A stretch of 64,000 nucleotides of DNA from Microbacterium pullorum (GTDB lineage: Bacteria > Actinomycetota > Actinomycetes > Actinomycetales > Microbacteriaceae), in assembly GCF_014836535.1 (NCBI RefSeq), contig NZ_JACSQP010000005.1:248001-312000 (forward strand), written 5' to 3'. The translations under genes were made by a program, and so were the position numbers. Below, piece by piece: positions 57,801 through 64,000 of the stretch. A model generated the notes under the pieces. It saw only the letters and a list, made by a program, of their open reading frames with translations, made no database searches and was not told the origin of the DNA. How positions within the stretch are numbered: position 1 is the first letter of the stretch; each line of letters opens with the position of its first letter.

Positions 57801-58254
57801 CGATGTCCTCGGCCTGCGCGACGAGGGCATCGACGTCGTCGGATGCCTCGGTGGAGCGCAGCACCGGCACGCCGGCCGCCTCGGCGTGGTGCTTGGCGGT
57901 GACCTTGTTGCCGGCCATCTCGAGCACCTCGGCGGGCGGGCCGATGAACGCGATGCCCGCCGCAGCCGCCTTCGCCGCGAGCTCGGGGTTCTCCGAGAGG
58001 AACCCGTAGCCGGGGTAGATGGCATCGGCCCCGCTCTCGCTGGCGACCCGGATGATCTCGTCGACGTCGAGGTACGCACGCACCGGGTGCCCCTCGGTGC
58101 CGATGCGGTACGCCTCGTCGGCTTTCAGCCGGTGCAGGGAGTAGCGGTCCTCGTAGGGGAAGACCGCGACCGTCCGCGCGCCGAGTTCGAATGCGGCGCG
58201 GAAAGCCCGAATGGCGATTTCGCCTCGGTTCGCGACCAGGATCTTGCGGAACAT
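54847..58254 (-). CDS. pyc: Pyruvate carboxylase
   Basis: The 1135-residue anaplerotic enzyme makes oxaloacetate. In order: biotin carboxylase domain (about 1-450; ILVANRGEIAIRAFRAA, GGGGRGMRRV), carboxyltransferase domain (about 530-830; FRDAHQSLLATRVRTKDL, metal site HVHTHDTAGG), a hinge, and the biotinyl domain with the acceptor lysine in IEAMKMEAAI near the C-terminus. Length is normal. The ATG at 58254 is the conserved MFRKILVANRG start; the open frame continuing upstream into parA is not conserved. Confidence 0.97.
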   Translation of the reverse strand: MFRKILVANRGEIAIRAFRAAFELGARTVAVFPYEDRYSLHRLKADEAYRIGTEGHPVRAYLDVDEIIRVASESGADAIYPGYGFLSENPELAAKAAAAGIAFIGPPAEVLEMAGNKVTAKHHAEAAGVPVLRSTEASDDVDALVAQAEDIGFPIFVKAVAGGGGRGMRRVERPEELAPALAEAMREAASAFGDARVFLEQAVQRPRHIEVQILADTAGHTVHLFERDCSVQRRHQKVVEIAPAPNLDDELRDALHRYAVAFAESIGYQNAGTVEFLLETAGPRTGEVVFIEMNPRIQVEHTVTEEVTDVDLVQSQMRIAAGETLEDLGLQQENIHLRGAALQCRITTEDPSQGFRPDTGKITTYRSPGGAGIRLDGGTTAAGSQISPHFDSMLAKLTCRGRDFEAAVVRSRRALAEFRIRGVSTNIPFLQKVLDDPAFVAGDLSTAFIDERPELASGRESKDRGSKILGWLADTTVNRPNGDNPVTVDPASKLPEIDLSAAPPAGSRQRLQQLGPVGFARALREQTALAVTETTFRDAHQSLLATRVRTKDLVTVAPYVARLTPQLLSVEAWGGATYDVALRFLGEDPWERLDSLRTALPNVAIQMLLRGRNTVGYTPYPTQVTDAFVREAAASGVDIFRIFDALNDVSQMRPAIDAVLGTGTAVAEVALCYTGDLLNPAEDLYTLDYYLRLAEQMVDAGAHVLAIKDMAGLLRPAAAARLVSALRDRFDLPVHVHTHDTAGGQLATLLAASAAGADAVDAAAAPMSGTTSQPSLSALVAAMAHTDRDTGLDLSAVSDLEPYWEAVRALYRPFESGLPGPTGRVYRHEIPGGQLSNLRQQAIALGLADDFELIEDMYAAADAILGRVPKVTPSSKVVGDLALHLAAVKADPADFEANPHKYDVPDSVVGFMAGELGDLPGGWPEPFRTKVLQGREVRVGVTDLSGADAAALEADSPTRRRTLNHLLFPAPTRAFQEVRDTYGDLSVLDTVDYLYGLASGTEHVVEIERGVQLYVGLEAIGEADDKGMRTVMTTLNGQLRPVFVRDCAIDVAHRQAEKADTSKPGQVAAPFSGVVTVKIGVGDTVTAGQPVASIEAMKMEAAITSPVDGVVERLAVTGTQQVEAGDLLAVVRPSE

Positions 58255-58347
58255 GCTCACCTCACGTGGATGACCGGGGCGTGCATCTTCGGACGCCGGA
58301 AGTGCCTGAGTGTGCTCACAGCCTAGGGGAATGTAACGTAGAGCCTT

Positions 58348-59157
58348 GTGCACGTACTCTCCGTCAGCTCGCTCAAGGGCGGGGTCGGCAAGACAACGGT
58401 CACACTGGGGCTCGCATCCGCTGCGTTCGCTCGCGGTGTCCGCACCCTCGTCGTCGATCTCGACCCGCAGTCCGATGTGTCGACGGGTATGGACATCCAA
58501 GTCGCCGGCAGGCTGAACGTCGCCGACGTCCTCGCCAACCCCAAGGAGAAGGTCGTCCGTCAGGCGATCACCTCCAGCGGATGGGCCAAGGTGCACCCGG
58601 GCACGATCGACGTCATGATCGGCAGCCCGTCGGCCATCAACTTCGACGGTCCTCACCCGAGCGTGCGCGACGTCTGGAAGCTCGAAGAGGCCCTCGCGAC
58701 AATCGAGGCGGACTACGACCTCGTGCTCATCGACTGCGCGCCGTCGCTGAACGCCCTCACGCGTACCGCGTGGGCCGCGTCCGACCGTGTGGTCGTGGTC
58801 ACCGAGCCCGGACTGTTCTCGGTCGCCGCCGCTGACCGCGCGCTGCGCGCGATCGAGGAGATCCGTCGCGGGCTGTCGCCGCGGCTGCAGCCGCTCGGGA
58901 TCGTCGTCAACCGGGTGCGGCCGCAGTCGATCGAGCATCAGTTCCGCATCAAGGAGCTGCGTGACATGTTCGGCCCGCTCGTGCTGTCGCCCCAGCTGCC
59001 CGAGCGCACGTCGCTGCAGCAGGCTCAGGGGGCCGCGAAGCCGCTGCACATCTGGCCCGGCGACTCGGCGCAGGAACTCGCCGCCGACTTCGACGCGCTG
59101 CTCGATCGCGTGATGCGCACCGGTCGCATCCCCGACCCCGCCGAGTCCCGCGCCTGA
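58348..59157 (+). CDS. Orphan ParA-family ATPase
   Basis: The 269-residue protein has the ParA deviant Walker [16 protein letters not shown] at residues 9-23, VDLDPQSDVSTG (Walker A') and LIDCAPSLN (Walker B). No parB gene or canonical parS lies in the window. Orphan ParA proteins position varied cargo. GTG at 58348 lies 8 bases after TAACGT (58334-58339), consistent with a leaderless mRNA. Immediately downstream lies the 200-bp repeated palindrome between it and the MerR gene. Confidence 0.9.
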   Translation: MHVLSVSSLKGGVGKTTVTLGLASAAFARGVRTLVVDLDPQSDVSTGMDIQVAGRLNVADVLANPKEKVVRQAITSSGWAKVHPGTIDVMIGSPSAINFDGPHPSVRDVWKLEEALATIEADYDLVLIDCAPSLNALTRTAWAASDRVVVVTEPGLFSVAAADRALRAIEEIRRGLSPRLQPLGIVVNRVRPQSIEHQFRIKELRDMFGPLVLSPQLPERTSLQQAQGAAKPLHIWPGDSAQELAADFDALLDRVMRTGRIPDPAESRA

Positions 59158-59174
59158 CCCCCGCGAACAGCCCG

Positions 59175-59374
59175 CGAGTGAGCATTCGCCGCGCCGAGTG
59201 AGTACTCACGCTACCGAGTGAGTATTCGTCGCGCCGAGTGGATACTCACGAGGGCGCGGCGCACGCGCGGCATCCGCCCGCTCTGGACGTCGCGGATCGG
59301 CGGGTACTCACTCGAGACCACGAATACTCACTCAAGACAGCGAGTACTCACTCGCGAGCACGAATACTCACTCG
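59175..59374. repeat. 200-bp symmetric array of eight 14-bp cores (element E)
   Basis: Four copies of CGAGTGAGTAYTCG-like cores start at 59175, 59195, 59215 and 59235 (plus orientation) and four inverted copies start at 59301, 59321, 59341 and 59361. The period is exactly 20 bases on each side, separated by variable 6-base linkers. Mirror partners match at 13, 13, 13 and 10 of 14 positions, with the ATT/ACT alternation kept in mirror order. It fills most of the 244-base gap between convergent parA (+) and merR (-). Confidence 0.9.
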
Positions 59375-59377
59375 GGA

Positions 59378-59397
59378 GCCCGCAGCTGCTCGCGGGC
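59378..59397 (-). terminator. Short stem after the MerR gene
   Basis: GCCCGC (59378-59383) and GCGGGC (59392-59397) pair around AGCTGCTC, 5 bases past the minus-strand merR stop and overlapping the edge of element E. It is a weak terminator candidate. Confidence 0.4.
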
Positions 59398-59401
59398 GGA
59401 G

Positions 59402-59947
59402 TCAGGCGGTGCGCTTGGCGCGGTGGGCGGCGAGGTCGTCCTGCGCCTCGGGCGACTGCGCGTCGAAGTCCACCAGCGTCGACTCGACCTCGCGCAGCAC
59501 CTTGCCCACGGCGATGCCGAAGACACCCTGACCGCGACTGACGAGATCGATGACCTCGTCGTTCGACGTGCACAGATACACCGACGCGCCGTCGCTCATG
59601 AGCGTCGTGCCTGCCAGATCGCGGATGCCGGCGGCACGCAGCTGGTCGACGGCGGTGCGGATCTGCTGCAGCGAGATGCCGGTGTCGAGCAGGCGCTTCA
59701 CGAGCTTGAGCACGAGGATGTCGCGGAAGCCGTACAGGCGCTGCGAACCGGAGCCGGAGGCCCCCCGCACGGTCGGCTCGACCAGTTCGGTGCGGGCCCA
59801 GTAGTCCAGCTGCCGGTACGTGATGCCGGCGGCACGCGCGGCCTGAGCCCCGCGGTAGCCCGCTTCGTCACCCATATCGGGGAGCCCGTCGGTGAACAGG
59901 AGTTCGGCGGAGAAAGGCTGACCGTCTGCCGGGTCACCAGCGATCAT
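59402..59947 (-). CDS. MerR-family regulator, Rv1830-like
   Basis: The 181-residue protein has an N-terminal MerR winged helix (about 35-105: RGAQAARAAGITYRQLDYWARTELVEPT). A C-terminal region with SVYLCTSNDEVIDLVSRGQGVFGIAVGKVL follows. No metal-binding Cys pair or ligand pocket is apparent. This is the second of the two MerR genes in the actinobacterial garA-ftsR cluster, so it probably regulates growth or division. GAGGAGG precedes the ATG. Confidence 0.88.
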   Translation of the reverse strand: MIAGDPADGQPFSAELLFTDGLPDMGDEAGYRGAQAARAAGITYRQLDYWARTELVEPTVRGASGSGSQRLYGFRDILVLKLVKRLLDTGISLQQIRTAVDQLRAAGIRDLAGTTLMSDGASVYLCTSNDEVIDLVSRGQGVFGIAVGKVLREVESTLVDFDAQSPEAQDDLAAHRAKRTA

Positions 59948-60041
59948 GCTCGCCTCCTCACTGTTCGGGTCGGTACTTCAACGCTAGATGAGCAAACGGG
60001 CAGCGGCAATGACATCCGCGTCTGCGATTCGGCGTGTCGCG

Positions 60042-60725
60042 CTAGGGGGTGATGCGCTCGAGCGCGGTCAGCACGAATGCCGCGCGCAGCTCATCCAGTC
60101 GGCGCACGAGTTCGGGCGCCAGTTCACCGGCACGCGCGCGTGCGGTGGCATCGGTGCGTCGCAGCATCGGGGCGAGCGCCGTCTCCACGAGGGCCACATC
60201 GCGCTCGGCGTTCTGTCGCAGCGACCGCACGTGACGAGGCTGGATGCCATGCTCCGCGAGCCCGGCAAGGGCCCGCAGCAACGCCAGCGACCGCTCGTCG
60301 TACGAGTCGGCGCCCGCCATGAGACCCGCAGTGATGGCGTCGCCGAGCAGGTTCGCGTCGGCACCGGCGGCGGCGATCAGTTCATCGCGGCGGTAGCGGC
60401 GCGGGGTGGCCATGATCGACGGCGGCATGAAAGCCCCGACCTCGTGACCGGCATCGCGCTCGTCGAGCACCTCACGGATGCGCTGCAGCGGCATGTAGTG
60501 GTCGCGCTGCAGCGACAGCGCCAGACGCAGCCGCTCGAGGTCACCGGGCGAGAACTTGCGGTAGCCCGACTCGGTGCGCGTGGGGGCGACGATGCCCTGC
60601 ACCTCGAGGAAGCGCAGCTTGCTGCTGGTCAGCGAGGGGAATTCGGGGGCGAGGCGAGCCAGGACCTGACCGATGCTGAGATAGCCCGCCGGCGTGGAAC
60701 GCCCGCGGGGTGCGACCTGCGCCAT
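60042..60725 (-). CDS. ftsR: MerR-family division regulator FtsR (Rv1828-like)
   Basis: The 227-residue protein has an N-terminal MerR domain (about 15-85: LSIGQVLARLAPEFPSLTSSKLRFLEVQGIV) and a C-terminal region with DLERLRLALSLQRDHYMPLQRIREVLDE. In Corynebacterium glutamicum, FtsR activates ftsZ. The ATG at 60725 shares a base with the FHA gene's stop (TGATG). The bifunctional nuclease gene usually found between the two MerR genes is absent; only 94 bases separate them. Confidence 0.88.
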   Translation of the reverse strand: MAQVAPRGRSTPAGYLSIGQVLARLAPEFPSLTSSKLRFLEVQGIVAPTRTESGYRKFSPGDLERLRLALSLQRDHYMPLQRIREVLDERDAGHEVGAFMPPSIMATPRRYRRDELIAAAGADANLLGDAITAGLMAGADSYDERSLALLRALAGLAEHGIQPRHVRSLRQNAERDVALVETALAPMLRRTDATARARAGELAPELVRRLDELRAAFVLTALERITP

Positions 60726-61219
60726 CAAGCCCCTGCCGTGCGATCGAGCGGGGAGATGAAGAAGTTGAGGCGGAACTTGCCGATGCGCACCTCGGCACCG
60801 TCGGTCAGCGCGGCGCGGTCGACGCGCTCTCCGTTGACGTAGGTGCCGTTGAGAGACCGCTGGTCGACGATCTCGAAGGCCATCCCGGTGCGGGTGACCT
60901 CGGCGTGACGGCGCGACACGGTCACGTCGTCGAAGAAGATGTCGGCCTCGGGGTGCCGACCGATGGTGGCCACGTCGTTGTCGAGCAGGTAGCGTGCGCC
61001 GGCGGTGGGACCCGACCGCACCATCAGCAGCGCCGAGCGCGACGGGAGTGAGGAGATGGCTTCCATCTCCTGTGTGGTCAGATCACTGCCGAACGGGATG
61101 AAGGAGAGATCGGAATCGTGCCCGAACGTCTGCGTCGTGTCTGATCCGCCCGCAGGCGTGTGCGCATCGCTCGCGTCGCGATGGATGCTCCCGTGGTCCC
61201 GGCGGCCGTTCTCGTCCAC
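60725..61219 (-). CDS. garA: FHA-domain regulator, GarA/OdhI family
   Basis: The 164-residue protein has a disordered N-terminus of about 60 residues and an FHA domain (about 65-155) with IGRHPEADIFFDDVTVSRRHAEV and SLNGTYVNGERV. GarA/OdhI controls 2-oxoglutarate dehydrogenase and glutamate enzymes when it is unphosphorylated; Ser/Thr kinases switch it off at an N-terminal ETTS motif. Here the motif appears as DTTQ (residues 27-30), with a second pair TT at 48-49. AAGGAGGAAG precedes the GTG. Confidence 0.88.
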   Translation of the reverse strand: MDENGRRDHGSIHRDASDAHTPAGGSDTTQTFGHDSDLSFIPFGSDLTTQEMEAISSLPSRSALLMVRSGPTAGARYLLDNDVATIGRHPEADIFFDDVTVSRRHAEVTRTGMAFEIVDQRSLNGTYVNGERVDRAALTDGAEVRIGKFRLNFFISPLDRTAGA

Positions 61220-61382
61220 ACTTCCTCCTTCGGTTCAGCCTAGTGGATGCGCCTGTCGATGCCAGTGCGGATCGGCGACCGGATGCATCGGCGTCGGCGT
61301 GTTTCGCCCCGTGTCATGACGGATGCGACGGTCGCGTGTCCCCACGTACCGTGGTCCCACCGTCTCACGAAAGGACTCCCCC

Positions 61383-61745
61383 GTGTCGACCCACCGCAGC
61401 CACAGCCGGCCCCTCGAGGTGCACGGGCAGACGCTGTGCATGTGCGTCCACGGTCGAGCCTGCACCGTCTTCGCCCCTGGGCACGCCGTGCACCTCGTGC
61501 AGGCGCGGCTGGCGTCGTCCACACCGCTGGAGTGGGCCGATGCGATCGTCGCCGAGGCCGATGCCGCGACCGGCGAACTCACGCTCCGCACCGTCTCGGA
61601 CGGCGAGGAGATCCAGATCTGGAACGGTGCCGGTGCCGCGGCGGCGGCGCCCGCCGGCACGCCGGTCGCCGTGCACCGCCGCTACCGTGTGCTCGCGGTG
61701 GGCACGCGCTGGTTCAACGTCGCGCCGATGGCTGCGGCCGGGTAG
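61383..61745 (+). CDS. Small protein of unknown function
   Basis: The 120-residue protein starts at GTG 61383 with AAAGGA 8 bases upstream. It has three cysteines in LCMCVHGRACTV (near 22-33), an Ala-rich middle and the C-terminal VHRRYRVLAVGTRWFNV. No membrane helix, signal or known domain is visible. A longer in-frame ATG exists upstream at 61323, but that stretch is low-complexity and has no ribosome-binding site. Its position next to the copper cluster makes a metal-related role possible, without evidence. Confidence 0.6.
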   Translation: MSTHRSHSRPLEVHGQTLCMCVHGRACTVFAPGHAVHLVQARLASSTPLEWADAIVAEADAATGELTLRTVSDGEEIQIWNGAGAAAAAPAGTPVAVHRRYRVLAVGTRWFNVAPMAAAG

Positions 61746-61763
61746 CGGCGGCCGCAGACAGCC

Positions 61764-62159
61764 TCAGACCGCCATCGACTCCTTCAGCGCCTGGCAGGCG
61801 TCAGCGCAGGCGCGGCACGCCTGAGCGCTCATCTTGCAGACCTCGCTCGTCTCGGCGTGCGGCAGGCACATGTCCTCGCATGTTTCGCACATGGCGATGC
61901 AGGCGTCGAGCATCGCCATCATCGACGCCGGGGTCATGCCCTGCATGCGCAGCATCGAGCGCATCATCGTGTTGCACGTGTCCGCGCAGTTCATCGACGC
62001 CGGCGCACAGTCCATCCCCTGCACCGCACACACCGTGCACGACTGCTCGCACGCCGCGCACGCGTCCATACACGCCTGCATCAGCGCCATGTCCATCGAC
62101 TGCATGCCCGGCATCGACATCATGTCCGCCGACACGGCATCCATCATCTTCGCGTCCAT
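61764..62159 (-). CDS. Cys- and Met-rich four-helix copper-binding protein (Csp-like)
   Basis: The 131-residue protein has 16 cysteines in CxxxC-spaced pairs (QACMDACAACEQSC, CIAMCETCEDMC, CRACADAC) and about 25 methionines, many in the first 30 residues. This is the four-helix-bundle copper-storage type, in which rows of Cys inside the bundle bind many Cu(I) ions. No signal peptide is visible, so it is cytosolic. It is divergent from copC across a CsoR-like operator. GAGAGAGGTG precedes the ATG. Confidence 0.85.
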   Translation of the reverse strand: MDAKMMDAVSADMMSMPGMQSMDMALMQACMDACAACEQSCTVCAVQGMDCAPASMNCADTCNTMMRSMLRMQGMTPASMMAMLDACIAMCETCEDMCLPHAETSEVCKMSAQACRACADACQALKESMAV

Positions 62160-62237
62160 CCCGCACCTCTCTCCGTCCGAGTCGAGCGGGCAGGTGGCCC
62201 GCCTGCCGTCATGCTAGGTCTGCTGCTGCCGCCGCGG

Positions 62238-62253
62238 TACCCCCGGGTAGGCT
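62238..62253. promoter_or_regulatory. CsoR-like operator overlapping the copC -10 box
   Basis: TACCCCCGGGTA (62238-62249) is a perfect short inverted repeat of the TACCC-N2-GGGTA type known for CsoR copper repressors. Its last two bases begin TAGGCT (62248-62253), the -10 box 7 bases before the copC GTG. Repressor binding would block the promoter. The divergent csp gene starts about 80 bases away. Confidence 0.5.
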
Positions 62254-62260
62254 CGGACGG

Positions 62261-62962
62261 GTGTTGTCACAAGGAATTCACCTGTCACTGACCCGACGTC
62301 TGGCCGCCGTCGCCGCCGCGATCGGCCTGGGCCTGGCCGCCGTGCTCGTCACCGCCGTGCCCGCGTCCGCCCACGACGAGCTGCTCGTCAGCGATCCCGC
62401 CGACGGAGCGTCGGTCGAGGCGCTGCCGGAGGAGATCACCCTCACCTTCTCGGCGTTCCCGCTGGACGAGCCCGGCGCGACGATCGTGGAGGTGACCGAT
62501 GCCACCGGCACCGACCTCACCTCCGGCGACCCGATCGTCGACGGCACCCAGGTGACCCAGGCCCTGGAGGGCGCGGCGACCGGCGTCGTCAGTGTGCTGT
62601 GGAAGGTCGTCTCCAGCGACGGCCACCCCATCGACGGCGAGTTCACCTTCACCGTCGCCGGCGGCGATCCCACCCCCTCGGCGACCGCCCCCGCCGAACC
62701 GAGCGACACCGCCGAGCCCACGGCCGATGACAGCACCGCACCGACCGACGAGGTGACCGCGACCCCCGCGCCCGCCGCCGACGGCGACGAGTCCTCCCCC
62801 GCGCTCGTCTGGACGATCGCGGTCGTCGTGCTCGCCGCGCTCGTGGCGGCGGTCACCTATCTGATCGTCTCCCGTTCACGCCGCGACCGCCGCGAACGCG
62901 ACCTCGCCCAGGGGCGTGCGAACGCCGCCACGGGCGGGGACCAGCGTCCGGACCAGGACTAG
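62261..62962 (+). CDS. copC: CopC-domain copper-binding membrane-anchored protein
   Basis: The 233-residue protein has a signal sequence cleaved near SAHDE (residue 38), so the mature protein would start with His, the first copper ligand of CopC. The CopC domain spans about 38-135, with a second ligand region [11 protein letters not shown] near 130. An acidic Thr/Pro/Ala linker (about 145-190) and a C-terminal membrane helix (about 192-215) with a basic tail follow. GTG at 62261 is 7 bases after TAGGCT; a TTG follows directly. Confidence 0.92.
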   Translation: MLSQGIHLSLTRRLAAVAAAIGLGLAAVLVTAVPASAHDELLVSDPADGASVEALPEEITLTFSAFPLDEPGATIVEVTDATGTDLTSGDPIVDGTQVTQALEGAATGVVSVLWKVVSSDGHPIDGEFTFTVAGGDPTPSATAPAEPSDTAEPTADDSTAPTDEVTATPAPAADGDESSPALVWTIAVVVLAALVAAVTYLIVSRSRRDRRERDLAQGRANAATGGDQRPDQD

Positions 62963-62972
62963 GCTGGTGGTC

Positions 62973-64000
<1,028 letters not shown>

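Noticed and set aside
55360..58326. 988-residue open frame antisense to pyruvate carboxylase
   Set aside because: The same reasoning applies: pyc shows all its domains, and the opposite frame is a compositional shadow.
59175..59374. CRISPR array
   Set aside because: The repeats are 14-bp cores with 6-bp linkers, half are inverted, and there are no unique spacers of about 30 bases or cas genes.
59175..59374. Classical parS sites for ParB
   Set aside because: The core CGAGTGAGTAYTCG does not match the conserved TGTTNCACGTGNAACA parS sequence, and no parB gene is present.

Overview
The window is a stretch of high-GC actinobacterial chromosome, most likely from a Microbacteriaceae member close to Microbacterium. 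The reasons are very high third-position GC, a dcw (division and cell wall) cluster ordered as in actinomycetes with wag31/divIVA, sepF and yggS at its end, an actinobacterial cytochrome bc1-aa3 branch, and a gene order that follows the Mycobacterium tuberculosis Rv2145-Rv2187 neighbourhood. It is a core-genome region. I see no insertion sequence, prophage, CRISPR array, rRNA or tRNA, and no stretch longer than 300 bases lacks a gene (the longest gap is 244 bases).

Layout. 1-4.0 kb: the end of an unknown gene, a 5'-3' exonuclease, a PHP-domain protein, a small membrane protein and trpD. 4.1-8.5 kb: ctaE-qcrC-qcrA-qcrB (+). 8.7-13.0 kb: rhodanese, PP2C phosphatase and ctaC-ctaD-ctaF (-); together these encode most of a bc1-aa3 supercomplex. 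13.1-23.3 kb: erpA, an M20 dipeptidase, a DUF3043 protein, pyrD, nrdR, hisD, a repeat-bearing membrane protein and dnaE. 23.4-24.9 kb: a Nudix hydrolase and an RluD-type pseudouridine synthase. 24.9-42.0 kb (-): lspA, divIVA, yggT, sepF, yggS, ftsZ, ftsQ, murC, murG, ftsW, murD, mraY, murF, ftsI, an ftsL-like gene, rsmH and mraZ. The expected murE between ftsI and murF is absent. 42.1-52.5 kb: DUF3040 protein, prenyl synthase, Rv2175c-like protein, LysM protein, PASTA kinase, class II DAHP synthase, acyltransferase, ROK glucokinase and acyl-CoA ligase. 52.7-58.3 kb: def, a MinD-like ATPase and pyruvate carboxylase. 58.3-61.2 kb: an orphan ParA, two MerR regulators (Rv1830- and ftsR/Rv1828-like) and a GarA/OdhI FHA protein. 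61.4-64.0 kb: a small unknown gene, a copper cluster (Csp-like protein and CopC) and the start of a dihydrolipoyl dehydrogenase gene.

How the genes work together: cell-wall precursor synthesis, septum assembly and polar growth are encoded in one long overlapping series. Its leader carries the repeated MraZ operator. The PASTA kinase and the FHA protein could form a phosphorylation circuit linking wall status to central metabolism.

The most unusual signals lie between genes. Four long, imperfect, nested palindromes (at 1.2, 23.9, 47.4 and 52.6 kb) share architecture but little sequence. A 200-bp giant palindrome at 59.2 kb is built from eight copies of a 14-bp core spaced exactly 20 bp apart, four in each orientation, between parA and a merR gene. 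About 15 genes have a TAnnnT box 6-8 bases before the start codon, which implies leaderless transcripts. There is also a DtxR/IdeR-like iron box before ctaE and a CsoR-like operator before copC.
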